A stretch of DNA of 64,000 nt from G963665085 sp963665085 (GTDB lineage Bacteria; Bacteroidota; Bacteroidia; Bacteroidales; JAAAOM01), in contig CAXXXS010000003.1 of the NCBI GenBank assembly GCA_963665085.2, forward strand, positions 34,688 to 98,687, given 5' to 3'. Position 1 is the stretch's first letter; each line of letters opens with the position of its first letter. The notes beneath the pieces were generated by a model. That model ran no database searches and was not told where the DNA came from. It saw nothing but the letters and a program-made list of their open reading frames with translations. Positions 16,809 to 25,652 of this stretch are shown piece after piece. The position numbers and the translations under genes are program-made.

Positions 16809-19800
16809 ATGAAGAAAAATCTACTCAAAGGATTTATCCTTGCTATGATTAGTATATCTTTTGCTAATCTATATGCTCTGCCGACTGAGACTCAATACAC
16901 AGGTATTGTATCAGAAATAGGGGTTTGCGATGATTGTCATGAGACAGGAAATGAAATAGGTTTTACCTTTTCTTTTTTTGGAAATGATTACACCCAATTT
17001 AGTGTCACGTCTAACGGATTGTTAATGTTTGGTGCCGGTTCTAACTCGCCAACAAACGTAGCAATTCCAACTGCAAGTACTCCTAATAACTTTATTGCCC
17101 CATTTTGGGATAATTTAAGTACGAGTGCAACTAGTGTAGTATATTATCAAACAATAGGTATTGCTCCAAACAGAAAACTTATCGTACAATGGGAAGACAT
17201 GGTTTATTCTAGCGATGGATCCCCTTTTGGAACTTTTATGTGCATTTTATACGAAGGTTCTAATGAAATCCAAATGCAGTACCGTAGTATTTTTGATAAG
17301 TCTATAGCACAGTCATTAGGTAGTTCCGCAACTATTGGATTAGAAGATCTTAGTGGTTCAATCAATAGCGTTGAATATTCCTATAATACTTCTGGTGCAA
17401 TTTATGAAGGTATGGCTATCCGTTGGACTCCAACACCAAGTAGTTACACCTACGATGATGAAGCTTCTTATGAAGGTGTGTTTTTAGTAGCAGATGTTAA
17501 TTCGCCAGAACCTGGTACCCCTGTATTAAATTCACCTGCAAATGATGCAACAGTTGGAACTACTGTTACTTTAAAATGGGCAAATACAGATAATACAGAC
17601 TCTTATTCTGTCCTTGTTTGGGATGAGGGAGAGGCATTAACTGAGGCAAATGCAGACATTTATCCTGCTGGAGCAAATTTATTTTATGCATTATCTGGTT
17701 TAACAGCAGATGCTACTTACAAATGGGCTGTTGTTGCATCAAATAGCACTGATGAAACTTTATCTGAGTTAAGAAAATTCACAACAAATCCTACACCTCC
17801 ACTGGCTGCTGTACCAGACGCAGTATGGGTGAAGGAAGGTGATGACATAATTATTACTTTAAATTATACAGGTGGAGATGAATCAGACAAGACGTGTTGG
17901 ATTACAAATCTGCCAGATAAAGGTAATTTATTCCAATATAATGACGGAGCAAAAGGAGCAGCAATTACAACTGTACCAACCGAAGTTACAGATGCTAATT
18001 TCAGGGTAATTTATTCTGCTGATGAAGGGACAGGCAATGGAGCCGGTAATTTCAACTTTGAGTTCGTAGAAGAATTGGATAGTGATGGAGCTACCCAAAC
18101 AATAAATGTAACACCTGTAACCGCTCCAATTCTACTCGGCATAAGTTTCACTAGCAGTACCATAGAAATGCGATTTGATGAAGAAATGGCAGATGTGAGT
18201 GGAGAAGCATCAAACTTTTCTGCCTCATTAAATGCTAGCGGCAATACCATTTCATCTGTTGAGTTAAAAAATGGAGATCCATATACTATTGTTGCAAATG
18301 TTGGAAGCACTCAAAGCACATCTGATGACATCTTGATATCTTATAGCCCTGGTGGCGTAACCTCAGAAGCAGGAGGAATTTTAGCTGCATTTACAGATGT
18401 AGAAGTAACTTTAGAAGCTCAGTCAATAAGCTTCTCTCCTATTCCTTCAAAATCATATGGCGATGATAATTTTCTTCTTAGCGCATCAGCTTCGCCTTCA
18501 GGCTCAAGTATTACATTTACTAGTTCTAATACATCAATCGTAAATATATCGGGTAGCAATGCAACAATCAACAATGCAGGAACTGTTACAATAACAGCAT
18601 TCCAGTCTGGAAATGATGATTACGATTATGCACAATCTATTCAAACAATAACCATTGCAAAAGCAATCCCGGAAGTTACTGAACTTCCTTCTGCCTCAGA
18701 TATTGTTGAGGCTGATACAATTTATGAATCCTCATTATCCGGAGGTGCTGCAATGTTTGATGGCAATACAGTTAACGGAAATTTCGAATTTGTATATACA
18801 GATTCCATCCCGCCTGCCGGGGATTACCATACAACAATAATTTTTGTGCCTGAAAATGAAAATTTTGCTAAAGTTACTTTGGTTGTCCCAATCAATGTTT
18901 TAGTTGATACTGATGGAGATGGGGTACCAAATATTACAGATGATGATGATGATGATGATGAGGTTTTGGATGTTGATGACGCATTCCCTTTAGACCCTAA
19001 TGAAGATACAGACACTGACAATGATGGAATTGGTAACAATGCCGATGATGATGATGATGATGATGATGTTTTGGATGTCGATGATGCATTCCCTTTAGAT
19101 CCTAATGAAGATACAGACACTGACAATGACGGAATTGGTAACAATGCCGATGATGATGATGATGATGATGGAACCCCTGATAATGAAGACGCGTTCCCAT
19201 TAAATTCTTCTGAAGATACAGACACTGACAATGATGGAATTGGCAACAATGCAGATGATGATGATGATGGTGACGGGGTTTTGGATATTGATGATGCTTT
19301 TCCATTAAATAAATATGAAACAGTAGATACAGATGGAGATGAAATTGGCGACAATTCTGATCCCGATGACGACAACGACGGACTTACAGATTTAGAAGAA
19401 TCTCAATTAGGTACAGATCGAACAAATCCAGACACTGATGGTGATGAGTATGGTGATGCAGTGGATGCATTCCCTACAAATGGTGCGGAATGGCTTGATA
19501 CCGACAATGATAAAATTGGTAACAATGCTGATACAGATGATGATGGTGATGGACTTACTGATGTTGAAGAAGCTGCTCTAGGCACAAATCCTCTTCTTAT
19601 TGATACCGATGGAGACGGTCATGATGATAATGACGATGCATTCCCTACTGATGCTACAGAATGGCTTGACACAGATGGCGATCTCACCGGAAACAATGAA
19701 GATCTCGATGATGATGGTGATGGACTTACTGATGCTGAAGAAAAAGCCCTGGGAACAGATCCTCTTCTTACTGATACAGATGGGGATACTTATGGTGATG

Positions 19801-21143
19801 CTATAGACGCTTTCCCTACAAATCCTTTAGAATGGATTGACACAGATGGCGACGGGACAGGTGATAACAGTGATGCTTTCCCGAGCGATGCTTCTGAAGA
19901 TAAAGATACCGATGGTGATGGGACAGGTGATAACAGTGATGCTTTCCCGAACGATGCTTCTGAAGATACTGACACAGATGGTGATGGTGTTGGTGATAAT
20001 AGTGATGAGTTCCCGAACGATGCTTCTGAAGATACCGATACAGATGGTGATGGCGTTGGTGATAACAGCGACGCATTCCCGAACGATGCAACTGAGGATA
20101 CTGACACGGATGGTGATGGTGTTGGTGACAACAGCGATGCATTCCCGAACAATGCAACCGAAGATACTGATACTGATGGTGACGGAACTGGCGATAACAG
20201 TGATGCATTTCCCAATGATCCGGATGAAGATACAGATACTGACCAAGATGGAACAGGTAACAATGAAGATTCAGACGACGATGGTGATGGTGTCAACGAT
20301 GATGAAGATGCATTCCCATTAAACGCAAATGAAACAGTAGATACCGATGGTGACGGAACCGGGAATAATGCAGATACAGATGACGATGGTGATGGTGTTA
20401 ACGATGATGAAGATGATTTTCCTCTTGATAATACAGAAACTACTGATACAGATGGAGATGGTGTAGGTGATAACAGTGATGCATTCCCGAACGATGCAAC
20501 CGAAGATACCGATACTGATGGTGACGGAACAGGAGATAACAGTGATGCATTCCCAAATAACGCCACTGAAGATACGGATACAGATGGTGATGGCACAGGT
20601 AATAATGCTGATATTGATGATGATAACGATAGTGTAATCGATGCTGAAGATGCATTCCCTCTTGATAATTCTGAATCAAAAGACACTGATGGTGATGGTA
20701 TTGGTAACAATGCAGATACTGATGATGATGGTGATGGTGTTTCAGATGATGAGGATGCATTCCCATTGAATGGGAATGAAACCACGGATACCGATGGTGA
20801 TGGCATTGGTAATAATGCTGATATAGATGATGATGGTGACAGTGTTATAGATGCAGAAGATGCTTATCCATTAGATCCATCAAAAAGTACTGGTATTGAA
20901 ACAATTTCTGCCATAAACATAGACGTTTTCCCAAATCCTGTTGAAGATTTTCTAACTATTTCTGCAGAAACAGCAATTATAGAAAGAATAAGATTTTATG
21001 ATGTAACAGGTAGGATTTTTATTGACAAAGAAATTTACCAGGACAAACTAGTAATTGACATAAGTAAATTCAGACATGGAATTTATTCAATTGCTGTAGA
21101 AACAAACAAAGGAAAAGCTGTTTACAAAATATTCAAAAATTAA
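16809..21143 (+). CDS. Giant secreted protein with thrombospondin type 3 repeats and T9SS sorting domain
   Basis: 1444 aa. A signal peptide (1-24) is followed by a nidogen-like region (about 45-225; SFFGNDYTQFSVTSNGLLMFG), a fibronectin-III-like segment (~235-325), further Ig/cadherin-like beta domains (to ~690), then ~660 residues of Asp-rich thrombospondin type 3 repeats (about 698-1357; units such as DTDGDGTGDNSDAFPND) that should bind many calcium ions. The end (~1370-1444) is a type IX secretion sorting domain: DVFPNPVEDFLTIS, RFYDVTGRI, GIYSIAVETNKGKAVYKIFK. It is therefore exported across the outer membrane and attached or released. No enzymatic domain seen; an adhesin or matrix role is likely. 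A terminator hairpin follows at 21168. Confidence 0.9.
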   Translation: MKKNLLKGFILAMISISFANLYALPTETQYTGIVSEIGVCDDCHETGNEIGFTFSFFGNDYTQFSVTSNGLLMFGAGSNSPTNVAIPTASTPNNFIAPFWDNLSTSATSVVYYQTIGIAPNRKLIVQWEDMVYSSDGSPFGTFMCILYEGSNEIQMQYRSIFDKSIAQSLGSSATIGLEDLSGSINSVEYSYNTSGAIYEGMAIRWTPTPSSYTYDDEASYEGVFLVADVNSPEPGTPVLNSPANDATVGTTVTLKWANTDNTDSYSVLVWDEGEALTEANADIYPAGANLFYALSGLTADATYKWAVVASNSTDETLSELRKFTTNPTPPLAAVPDAVWVKEGDDIIITLNYTGGDESDKTCWITNLPDKGNLFQYNDGAKGAAITTVPTEVTDANFRVIYSADEGTGNGAGNFNFEFVEELDSDGATQTINVTPVTAPILLGISFTSSTIEMRFDEEMADVSGEASNFSASLNASGNTISSVELKNGDPYTIVANVGSTQSTSDDILISYSPGGVTSEAGGILAAFTDVEVTLEAQSISFSPIPSKSYGDDNFLLSASASPSGSSITFTSSNTSIVNISGSNATINNAGTVTITAFQSGNDDYDYAQSIQTITIAKAIPEVTELPSASDIVEADTIYESSLSGGAAMFDGNTVNGNFEFVYTDSIPPAGDYHTTIIFVPENENFAKVTLVVPINVLVDTDGDGVPNITDDDDDDDEVLDVDDAFPLDPNEDTDTDNDGIGNNADDDDDDDDVLDVDDAFPLDPNEDTDTDNDGIGNNADDDDDDDGTPDNEDAFPLNSSEDTDTDNDGIGNNADDDDDGDGVLDIDDAFPLNKYETVDTDGDEIGDNSDPDDDNDGLTDLEESQLGTDRTNPDTDGDEYGDAVDAFPTNGAEWLDTDNDKIGNNADTDDDGDGLTDVEEAALGTNPLLIDTDGDGHDDNDDAFPTDATEWLDTDGDLTGNNEDLDDDGDGLTDAEEKALGTDPLLTDTDGDTYGDAIDAFPTNPLEWIDTDGDGTGDNSDAFPSDASEDKDTDGDGTGDNSDAFPNDASEDTDTDGDGVGDNSDEFPNDASEDTDTDGDGVGDNSDAFPNDATEDTDTDGDGVGDNSDAFPNNATEDTDTDGDGTGDNSDAFPNDPDEDTDTDQDGTGNNEDSDDDGDGVNDDEDAFPLNANETVDTDGDGTGNNADTDDDGDGVNDDEDDFPLDNTETTDTDGDGVGDNSDAFPNDATEDTDTDGDGTGDNSDAFPNNATEDTDTDGDGTGNNADIDDDNDSVIDAEDAFPLDNSESKDTDGDGIGNNADTDDDGDGVSDDEDAFPLNGNETTDTDGDGIGNNADIDDDGDSVIDAEDAYPLDPSKSTGIETISAINIDVFPNPVEDFLTISAETAIIERIRFYDVTGRIFIDKEIYQDKLVIDISKFRHGIYSIAVETNKGKAVYKIFKN
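18905..20880 (+). repeat. Tandem repeat coding for calcium-binding TSP3 units
   Basis: About 2 kb of imperfect tandem units inside the large secreted protein gene. Between about 19,850 and 20,220 the copies are shortest (about 66 bases, 22 codons) and most alike, each carrying GATAC(A/T)GATGGTGATGG, GGTGATAACAGTGATGC and TTCCC(G/A)AACGATGC blocks. Flanking copies are longer and more divergent. The reverse strand of this region gives long Ser/Pro/Val-rich open frames, which are by-products of the repeat. Confidence 0.9.
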
Positions 21144-21167
21144 AAAAAACAGTCCCTTAGAAGTAAA

Positions 21168-21195
21168 AAAGGCTGTCCTTAGTTGGGCAGCCTTT
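21168..21195. terminator. Terminator hairpin between convergent genes
   Basis: AAAGGCTGTCC (21168-21178) pairs with GGGCAGCCTTT (21185-21195) across a six-base loop, with one G-U pair. A-rich sequence on one side and T-rich on the other suit termination from the large secreted protein gene, and possibly from the hybrid regulator gene on the other strand. Confidence 0.75.
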
Positions 21196-21266
21196 ACTAT
21201 TTGTATAAAATGCAAAATTAAATCGTAGCTAATTCAAATTATAAATTATCCTAACTAATATAATCA

Positions 21267-24200
21267 TCATCTTGCTGTTTCCCCCTTTTTCTGTTTTTTA
21301 TTATTTAATACATATTCTTTTGGAGTAAGATTATATTTCTTTTTAAAGCATTTTGTAAAATAACTTTGATCATTAAATCCAACCACAACAATTATCTCGG
21401 CAATATTTAAATCTGTATTGATTAATAATTTAGCCGCTTCATTTAACCGTATATTTCGAATAAACTCATTAGGTGGCATACCGGTGATATTCTGTATCTT
21501 TCGATATAAAGTAGAATGGCTTAGATTAAACTTCTCAGCAAGCATACTTACATTTAAATCCGGATCATTTAAATTCCCCATCACTTCACGGGTAAATTGT
21601 TTCATTATATCGATGTTATTTGCTGATATTTTTTGATTTTGTTCAATATTTATAAGACCTGTTAAATACCGCTCTTTAATAATCTCCCGTTGTTTCTTCA
21701 ATGAATCTATCCTGGCTAATAACAAATCTAAATTTAATGGTTTGCTTAGATATGAATCTGCTCCTGCAAGGTATCCTTCCGAACGATCTGTATTCGAGAT
21801 TTTTGCTGTTACCAATATAAATAATATATGGTTGTAGTTAAAATCTTCTTTGATTTTCTGACACAATTCAATTCCATTCATTTTGGGCATAATAATATCA
21901 CTTACAATCAAATCTGGATTTTCTTTTTTTGCCAACTCATAACCACTAAGACCATTTGGCGCATCTATTACTTTATATAACTTAGATATATGAGTGACTA
22001 AATATTTTCTAAGTTCATTATTATCCTCTACTATTAATACTTTAAAATTTTCATCTTTCTCATAAATATGTTGATTACTTACAATCAACTTTTCATCGAA
22101 ATAATCAAGATCTTCAATCAAAAGAGGTTTAGAGTCTTCTTTTTCTTTGTTAAGCTCTAATTCATTCTTAGAATAACTATCTCTATTAGCAGGTAGTGTT
22201 ACAGTAAAAATTGTACTAAATCCATCTTGATTATTCTTTACCGATATACTCCCCTTATGCAATTCCACCAAACTTTTCACAAGATGCAAACCTATACCAA
22301 AACCAGAATTTTCTGAAGATTTTGAAGTTGACTGATAAAATCGTTCAAAAATAAGTTTAACCTCTTTCTCACTTATACCAATTCCTGTATCTCCTATTTC
22401 AATATTCAGCAAGTCACGCTCTTTGTCTAAGCCATAAGACATTTTAATTTTCCCCTTTTTATCTGTATACTTAAAAGCATTGGAAACAAGGTTTGATAAA
22501 ATTGTCCTAACCTTATCATCATCAATATATATTAATTCCTCTATGCTGCCTTCCACAAAAAAATCTATGTTTTTATGCCTTGCATAAGGTATATACAAAT
22601 CATAAATCCTCTTAAACACTTCATCAGCAGATACTTTATTTACGCTAAGCTTCATATTACCTGTCTCTAGTTTTCTAAAATCAAGTAATTGGTTTATCAG
22701 TAAGGTTAATCGCTTAACATTTAAATTTATTGAATTGATTAATGATTTATCTTCCTTTACATTACTTGATAAATCATTCACTCCATAAGAAATTATTGAT
22801 AATGGGGTTAATAATTCATGAGATATATTCGTAAAAAACCGAAGTTTAAATTGATTAATTTTTTCCTTTTTTGTTCTTTGTATTTTTTCAATTTCAAGAG
22901 CTTGCTGTACTTTAAGAGACTTTAATCGAATCCTGAAAAACATATAAATAATACCAAAGAATAATAATATATAGATAGATATAGCAACTTGGGAGAAAAA
23001 GGGCGATGGTTTTATTGTAATTGAAAGTCTCACAGGTTCTGGGTTCCATATCCAGCTATTATTAGCTGCTTTTGCCAAAAAAGTATACTCCCCTGGAGGA
23101 ATATTTGTATACACAGCATTTCTATTGTTATAATCTGTCATAATCCACTCATCATCAAACCCCTCTAGTTTATATGAAAACTTGTTTTTCCTTACCTGCG
23201 AATAGGATAACGCGGAAATAGTAAAAGAAAAATTATTTTCTGTATGCTGTAAAACAAGGTTATTATCTTTAATCCTTTCAATTTCTGTTGGCATGTTATT
23301 AAGCCTGACATCAGTAATAACAACAGGAGGTATAAAATTATTTGCCCTGAATTCCGTAGGATCAAATCGGTTTATCCCATAATTTCCACCTATATAAATC
23401 CGTCCTTTATCATCCTTGTACCAAGCTCCTCGATTGAAAATATTACTTTGCAATCCGTCCTCTGATGTAAAATTCTGTATGTTTATATCATCACCATTAA
23501 CACTTAACCGAACAAGCCCTTTATTTGTAGTTAACCAAAGAAAATCAGACTCATCCGGTATAATATTGTATACTGAAACACCAATTAGTTCCTCTATCTC
23601 TGGAAATGATTTAAAAACACCCGTAGTTCTATCATATTGTAAAACTCCGTTAGAACCTGTACCAACCCATATTCTATTTTTAGAATCTTCTGTAATTACA
23701 TTAATTGTATTACTCTTTAAAGCAATTTTATCTTTCGTTGTAATATTATAATTCTCAAATTCAAATTGGGAATCATCCTGAAGATTATTTTTTAATTTAT
23801 TAAGTCCTCCATCCTCAGTTGTAACCCATAATGATTTCTCCGAATCAATTAAAATAGATGTAATATTTTTACCCGAGATAGAATAAGGTTTATTTGAGTC
23901 TGGTAAAATTGTAACTATATCATATTGGTCAATTTCATAATTGTATGTTAATCTTAACAAACCTTCTGTTGTTCCAACCCATAAATGATTAAACCTATCT
24001 TCTTTGATGTAGAGAACGGAAAACAATGCATTTACAGAGAAATAATTTCGTGGTATTACGGTCTCCCACTCTCCTGTATTTCCATCTTTTTTTAGGAGCC
24101 CATAATATCTTGATCCTAACCATAAGTTAGAACGAGAATCTCTTAAAATGTAATAAATGGTATTGAGGTCGGAAGGCAACCCTTCAAATTCCTTTAAATC

Positions 24201-25442
24201 CTGAAATCCAGTAAACGTATGATTTTTAAAATCATACAAGCCAATCCCCATGGATCTTACCCCCAAATAATATTTATCTTCTGAAACCGGAAGAAAACAA
24301 CTCACTATTTGGCTATAGTTTCCATTAACTGTTTTATCTATGTGGAAAAGTTCATAGCTATAGCGTTTTAAATCAATCTTGTTTACACCACCTCCCATTG
24401 TGGCTAACCAAACAGATCCTGATACATCCTGGGCTACATCATATACTTCTGATATTGACAATTCTTTTGATGAATTACCTTCAGAAAAGCTTAAGATTTC
24501 CTTTTTCTTTTCATAGGGTTTTGTAATTAGATTTAGCCCTGTTGATGTTGCTACCCAAATAACTCCATCGTCGGTTTGTTGCAATGCAAAAACAATATCT
24601 CCAATAATCCTTTTTTCAGGATCGCCTGATTCTAAATAAAAGTGATCTATATACTGAATAGAGTTTTCAAGCAATCTTGTTTGTAGTAAGCCTTTTGTCC
24701 ATGTACCAATCCATAAATAACCATATTCATCTTCTAAGAGTGACCAAATCCTGACTTCACCTTTAGGTTCAAGGTTTGTTTGTTGTATTATAATATTCTT
24801 AAATGCATCTTTTTCTTCATTATAGATGTAAAGGCCGTTTGCCCAAGTCCCAAATATGATTCTTCCTTTTGAATCTTCATAAATACATGATACATTTCCT
24901 AGCGGAGCTTTTGGAGGATCATTGTAATCCTGTTCATATATAATTATTTTATCATATTCTGGATCATACCTGGAGACTCCATGATATGTAGATATCCACA
25001 TTCTACCTTTGCTATCACAAAGTAAATCCTGTATTTTATTATCATTTATAAAAAGTTGCCTGGCAGTATCTGTTGAAATATTTACAACTTCCTCTGTTTT
25101 GGTATTAAAAATATAAATACCTTGATTTTTTGTGCCCAGCCATAATTTACCATTCTTATCTACCTCAATACAATCAAATGCATTAGATTCGAAATAAACA
25201 TCTCCATTTAACCTGTTCTTAAATTGTTTTATTGAATATCCGTCATATCTGTTTAATCCATCAAGCGTAATAAACCACATATAACCATCATGATCCTGAA
25301 CGATTCCAGACACATAATCAGAAGATAACCCATCCCTATTATCAATCCACTCAAAATTCAGATTATCAATAGATTTTGATTCAAATGAAAAAAATAATGC
25401 AACAAGAATGAAAAATACCTTATAATAAGTTATTTTATGCAT
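21267..25442 (-). CDS. Hybrid two-component system regulator (HTCS) of the polysaccharide locus
   Basis: 1391-aa single-chain sensor/regulator. Signal peptide (1-24), about 14 Reg_prop propeller repeats (to ~735; recurring WIGT, WVGT, WVTT units), a Y_Y_Y domain (~740-805), one membrane helix (~817-838), HisKA with the His in NISHELLTPLS (~873), HATPase_c with NLVSNAFKYT (~987) and GFGIGLHLV, a receiver domain with Asp ~1180 (SDIIMPK), and an AraC HTH (~1285-1385; MLAEKFNLSHSTLYRKI). All catalytic boxes look intact. Regulators of this type bind a breakdown glycan in the periplasm and switch on the adjacent SusC/D operon. It diverges from the ELWxxDGT gene with a 210-base control region. Confidence 0.96.
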   Translation of the reverse strand: MHKITYYKVFFILVALFFSFESKSIDNLNFEWIDNRDGLSSDYVSGIVQDHDGYMWFITLDGLNRYDGYSIKQFKNRLNGDVYFESNAFDCIEVDKNGKLWLGTKNQGIYIFNTKTEEVVNISTDTARQLFINDNKIQDLLCDSKGRMWISTYHGVSRYDPEYDKIIIYEQDYNDPPKAPLGNVSCIYEDSKGRIIFGTWANGLYIYNEEKDAFKNIIIQQTNLEPKGEVRIWSLLEDEYGYLWIGTWTKGLLQTRLLENSIQYIDHFYLESGDPEKRIIGDIVFALQQTDDGVIWVATSTGLNLITKPYEKKKEILSFSEGNSSKELSISEVYDVAQDVSGSVWLATMGGGVNKIDLKRYSYELFHIDKTVNGNYSQIVSCFLPVSEDKYYLGVRSMGIGLYDFKNHTFTGFQDLKEFEGLPSDLNTIYYILRDSRSNLWLGSRYYGLLKKDGNTGEWETVIPRNYFSVNALFSVLYIKEDRFNHLWVGTTEGLLRLTYNYEIDQYDIVTILPDSNKPYSISGKNITSILIDSEKSLWVTTEDGGLNKLKNNLQDDSQFEFENYNITTKDKIALKSNTINVITEDSKNRIWVGTGSNGVLQYDRTTGVFKSFPEIEELIGVSVYNIIPDESDFLWLTTNKGLVRLSVNGDDINIQNFTSEDGLQSNIFNRGAWYKDDKGRIYIGGNYGINRFDPTEFRANNFIPPVVITDVRLNNMPTEIERIKDNNLVLQHTENNFSFTISALSYSQVRKNKFSYKLEGFDDEWIMTDYNNRNAVYTNIPPGEYTFLAKAANNSWIWNPEPVRLSITIKPSPFFSQVAISIYILLFFGIIYMFFRIRLKSLKVQQALEIEKIQRTKKEKINQFKLRFFTNISHELLTPLSIISYGVNDLSSNVKEDKSLINSINLNVKRLTLLINQLLDFRKLETGNMKLSVNKVSADEVFKRIYDLYIPYARHKNIDFFVEGSIEELIYIDDDKVRTILSNLVSNAFKYTDKKGKIKMSYGLDKERDLLNIEIGDTGIGISEKEVKLIFERFYQSTSKSSENSGFGIGLHLVKSLVELHKGSISVKNNQDGFSTIFTVTLPANRDSYSKNELELNKEKEDSKPLLIEDLDYFDEKLIVSNQHIYEKDENFKVLIVEDNNELRKYLVTHISKLYKVIDAPNGLSGYELAKKENPDLIVSDIIMPKMNGIELCQKIKEDFNYNHILFILVTAKISNTDRSEGYLAGADSYLSKPLNLDLLLARIDSLKKQREIIKERYLTGLINIEQNQKISANNIDIMKQFTREVMGNLNDPDLNVSMLAEKFNLSHSTLYRKIQNITGMPPNEFIRNIRLNEAAKLLINTDLNIAEIIVVVGFNDQSYFTKCFKKKYNLTPKEYVLNNKKQKKGETAR

Positions 25443-25652
25443 AGGCCAAAATTTCAGTTCATAAAATAAACATCCAATTGATTGACGAAATAATTTTAAA
25501 ATCTGACTGATTTATTATAGTTAGCTCTTTCAAATGCTAAATTAAACTATTTCATCTAATTAATGATTAAAATGTCCAAAGAAAGTAGTTGATAGTTTAA
25601 TACGTTAGCCTGAGAATGAAATTTCAGATTTACTAACTTAAAATTATTATTT

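Noticed and set aside
19790..20806. Long reverse-strand open frame (338 codons) rich in Ser, Pro and Val
   Set aside because: It is the antisense of the Asp-rich TSP3 repeat; the composition follows from reverse-complemented GAT/GAC repeats, and no start signal or known domain is seen. The same holds for 18824-19375.
18905..20880. Possible CRISPR array because of regular repeats
   Set aside because: Repeats are in frame, encode calcium-binding motifs, have no unique spacers and there are no cas genes.
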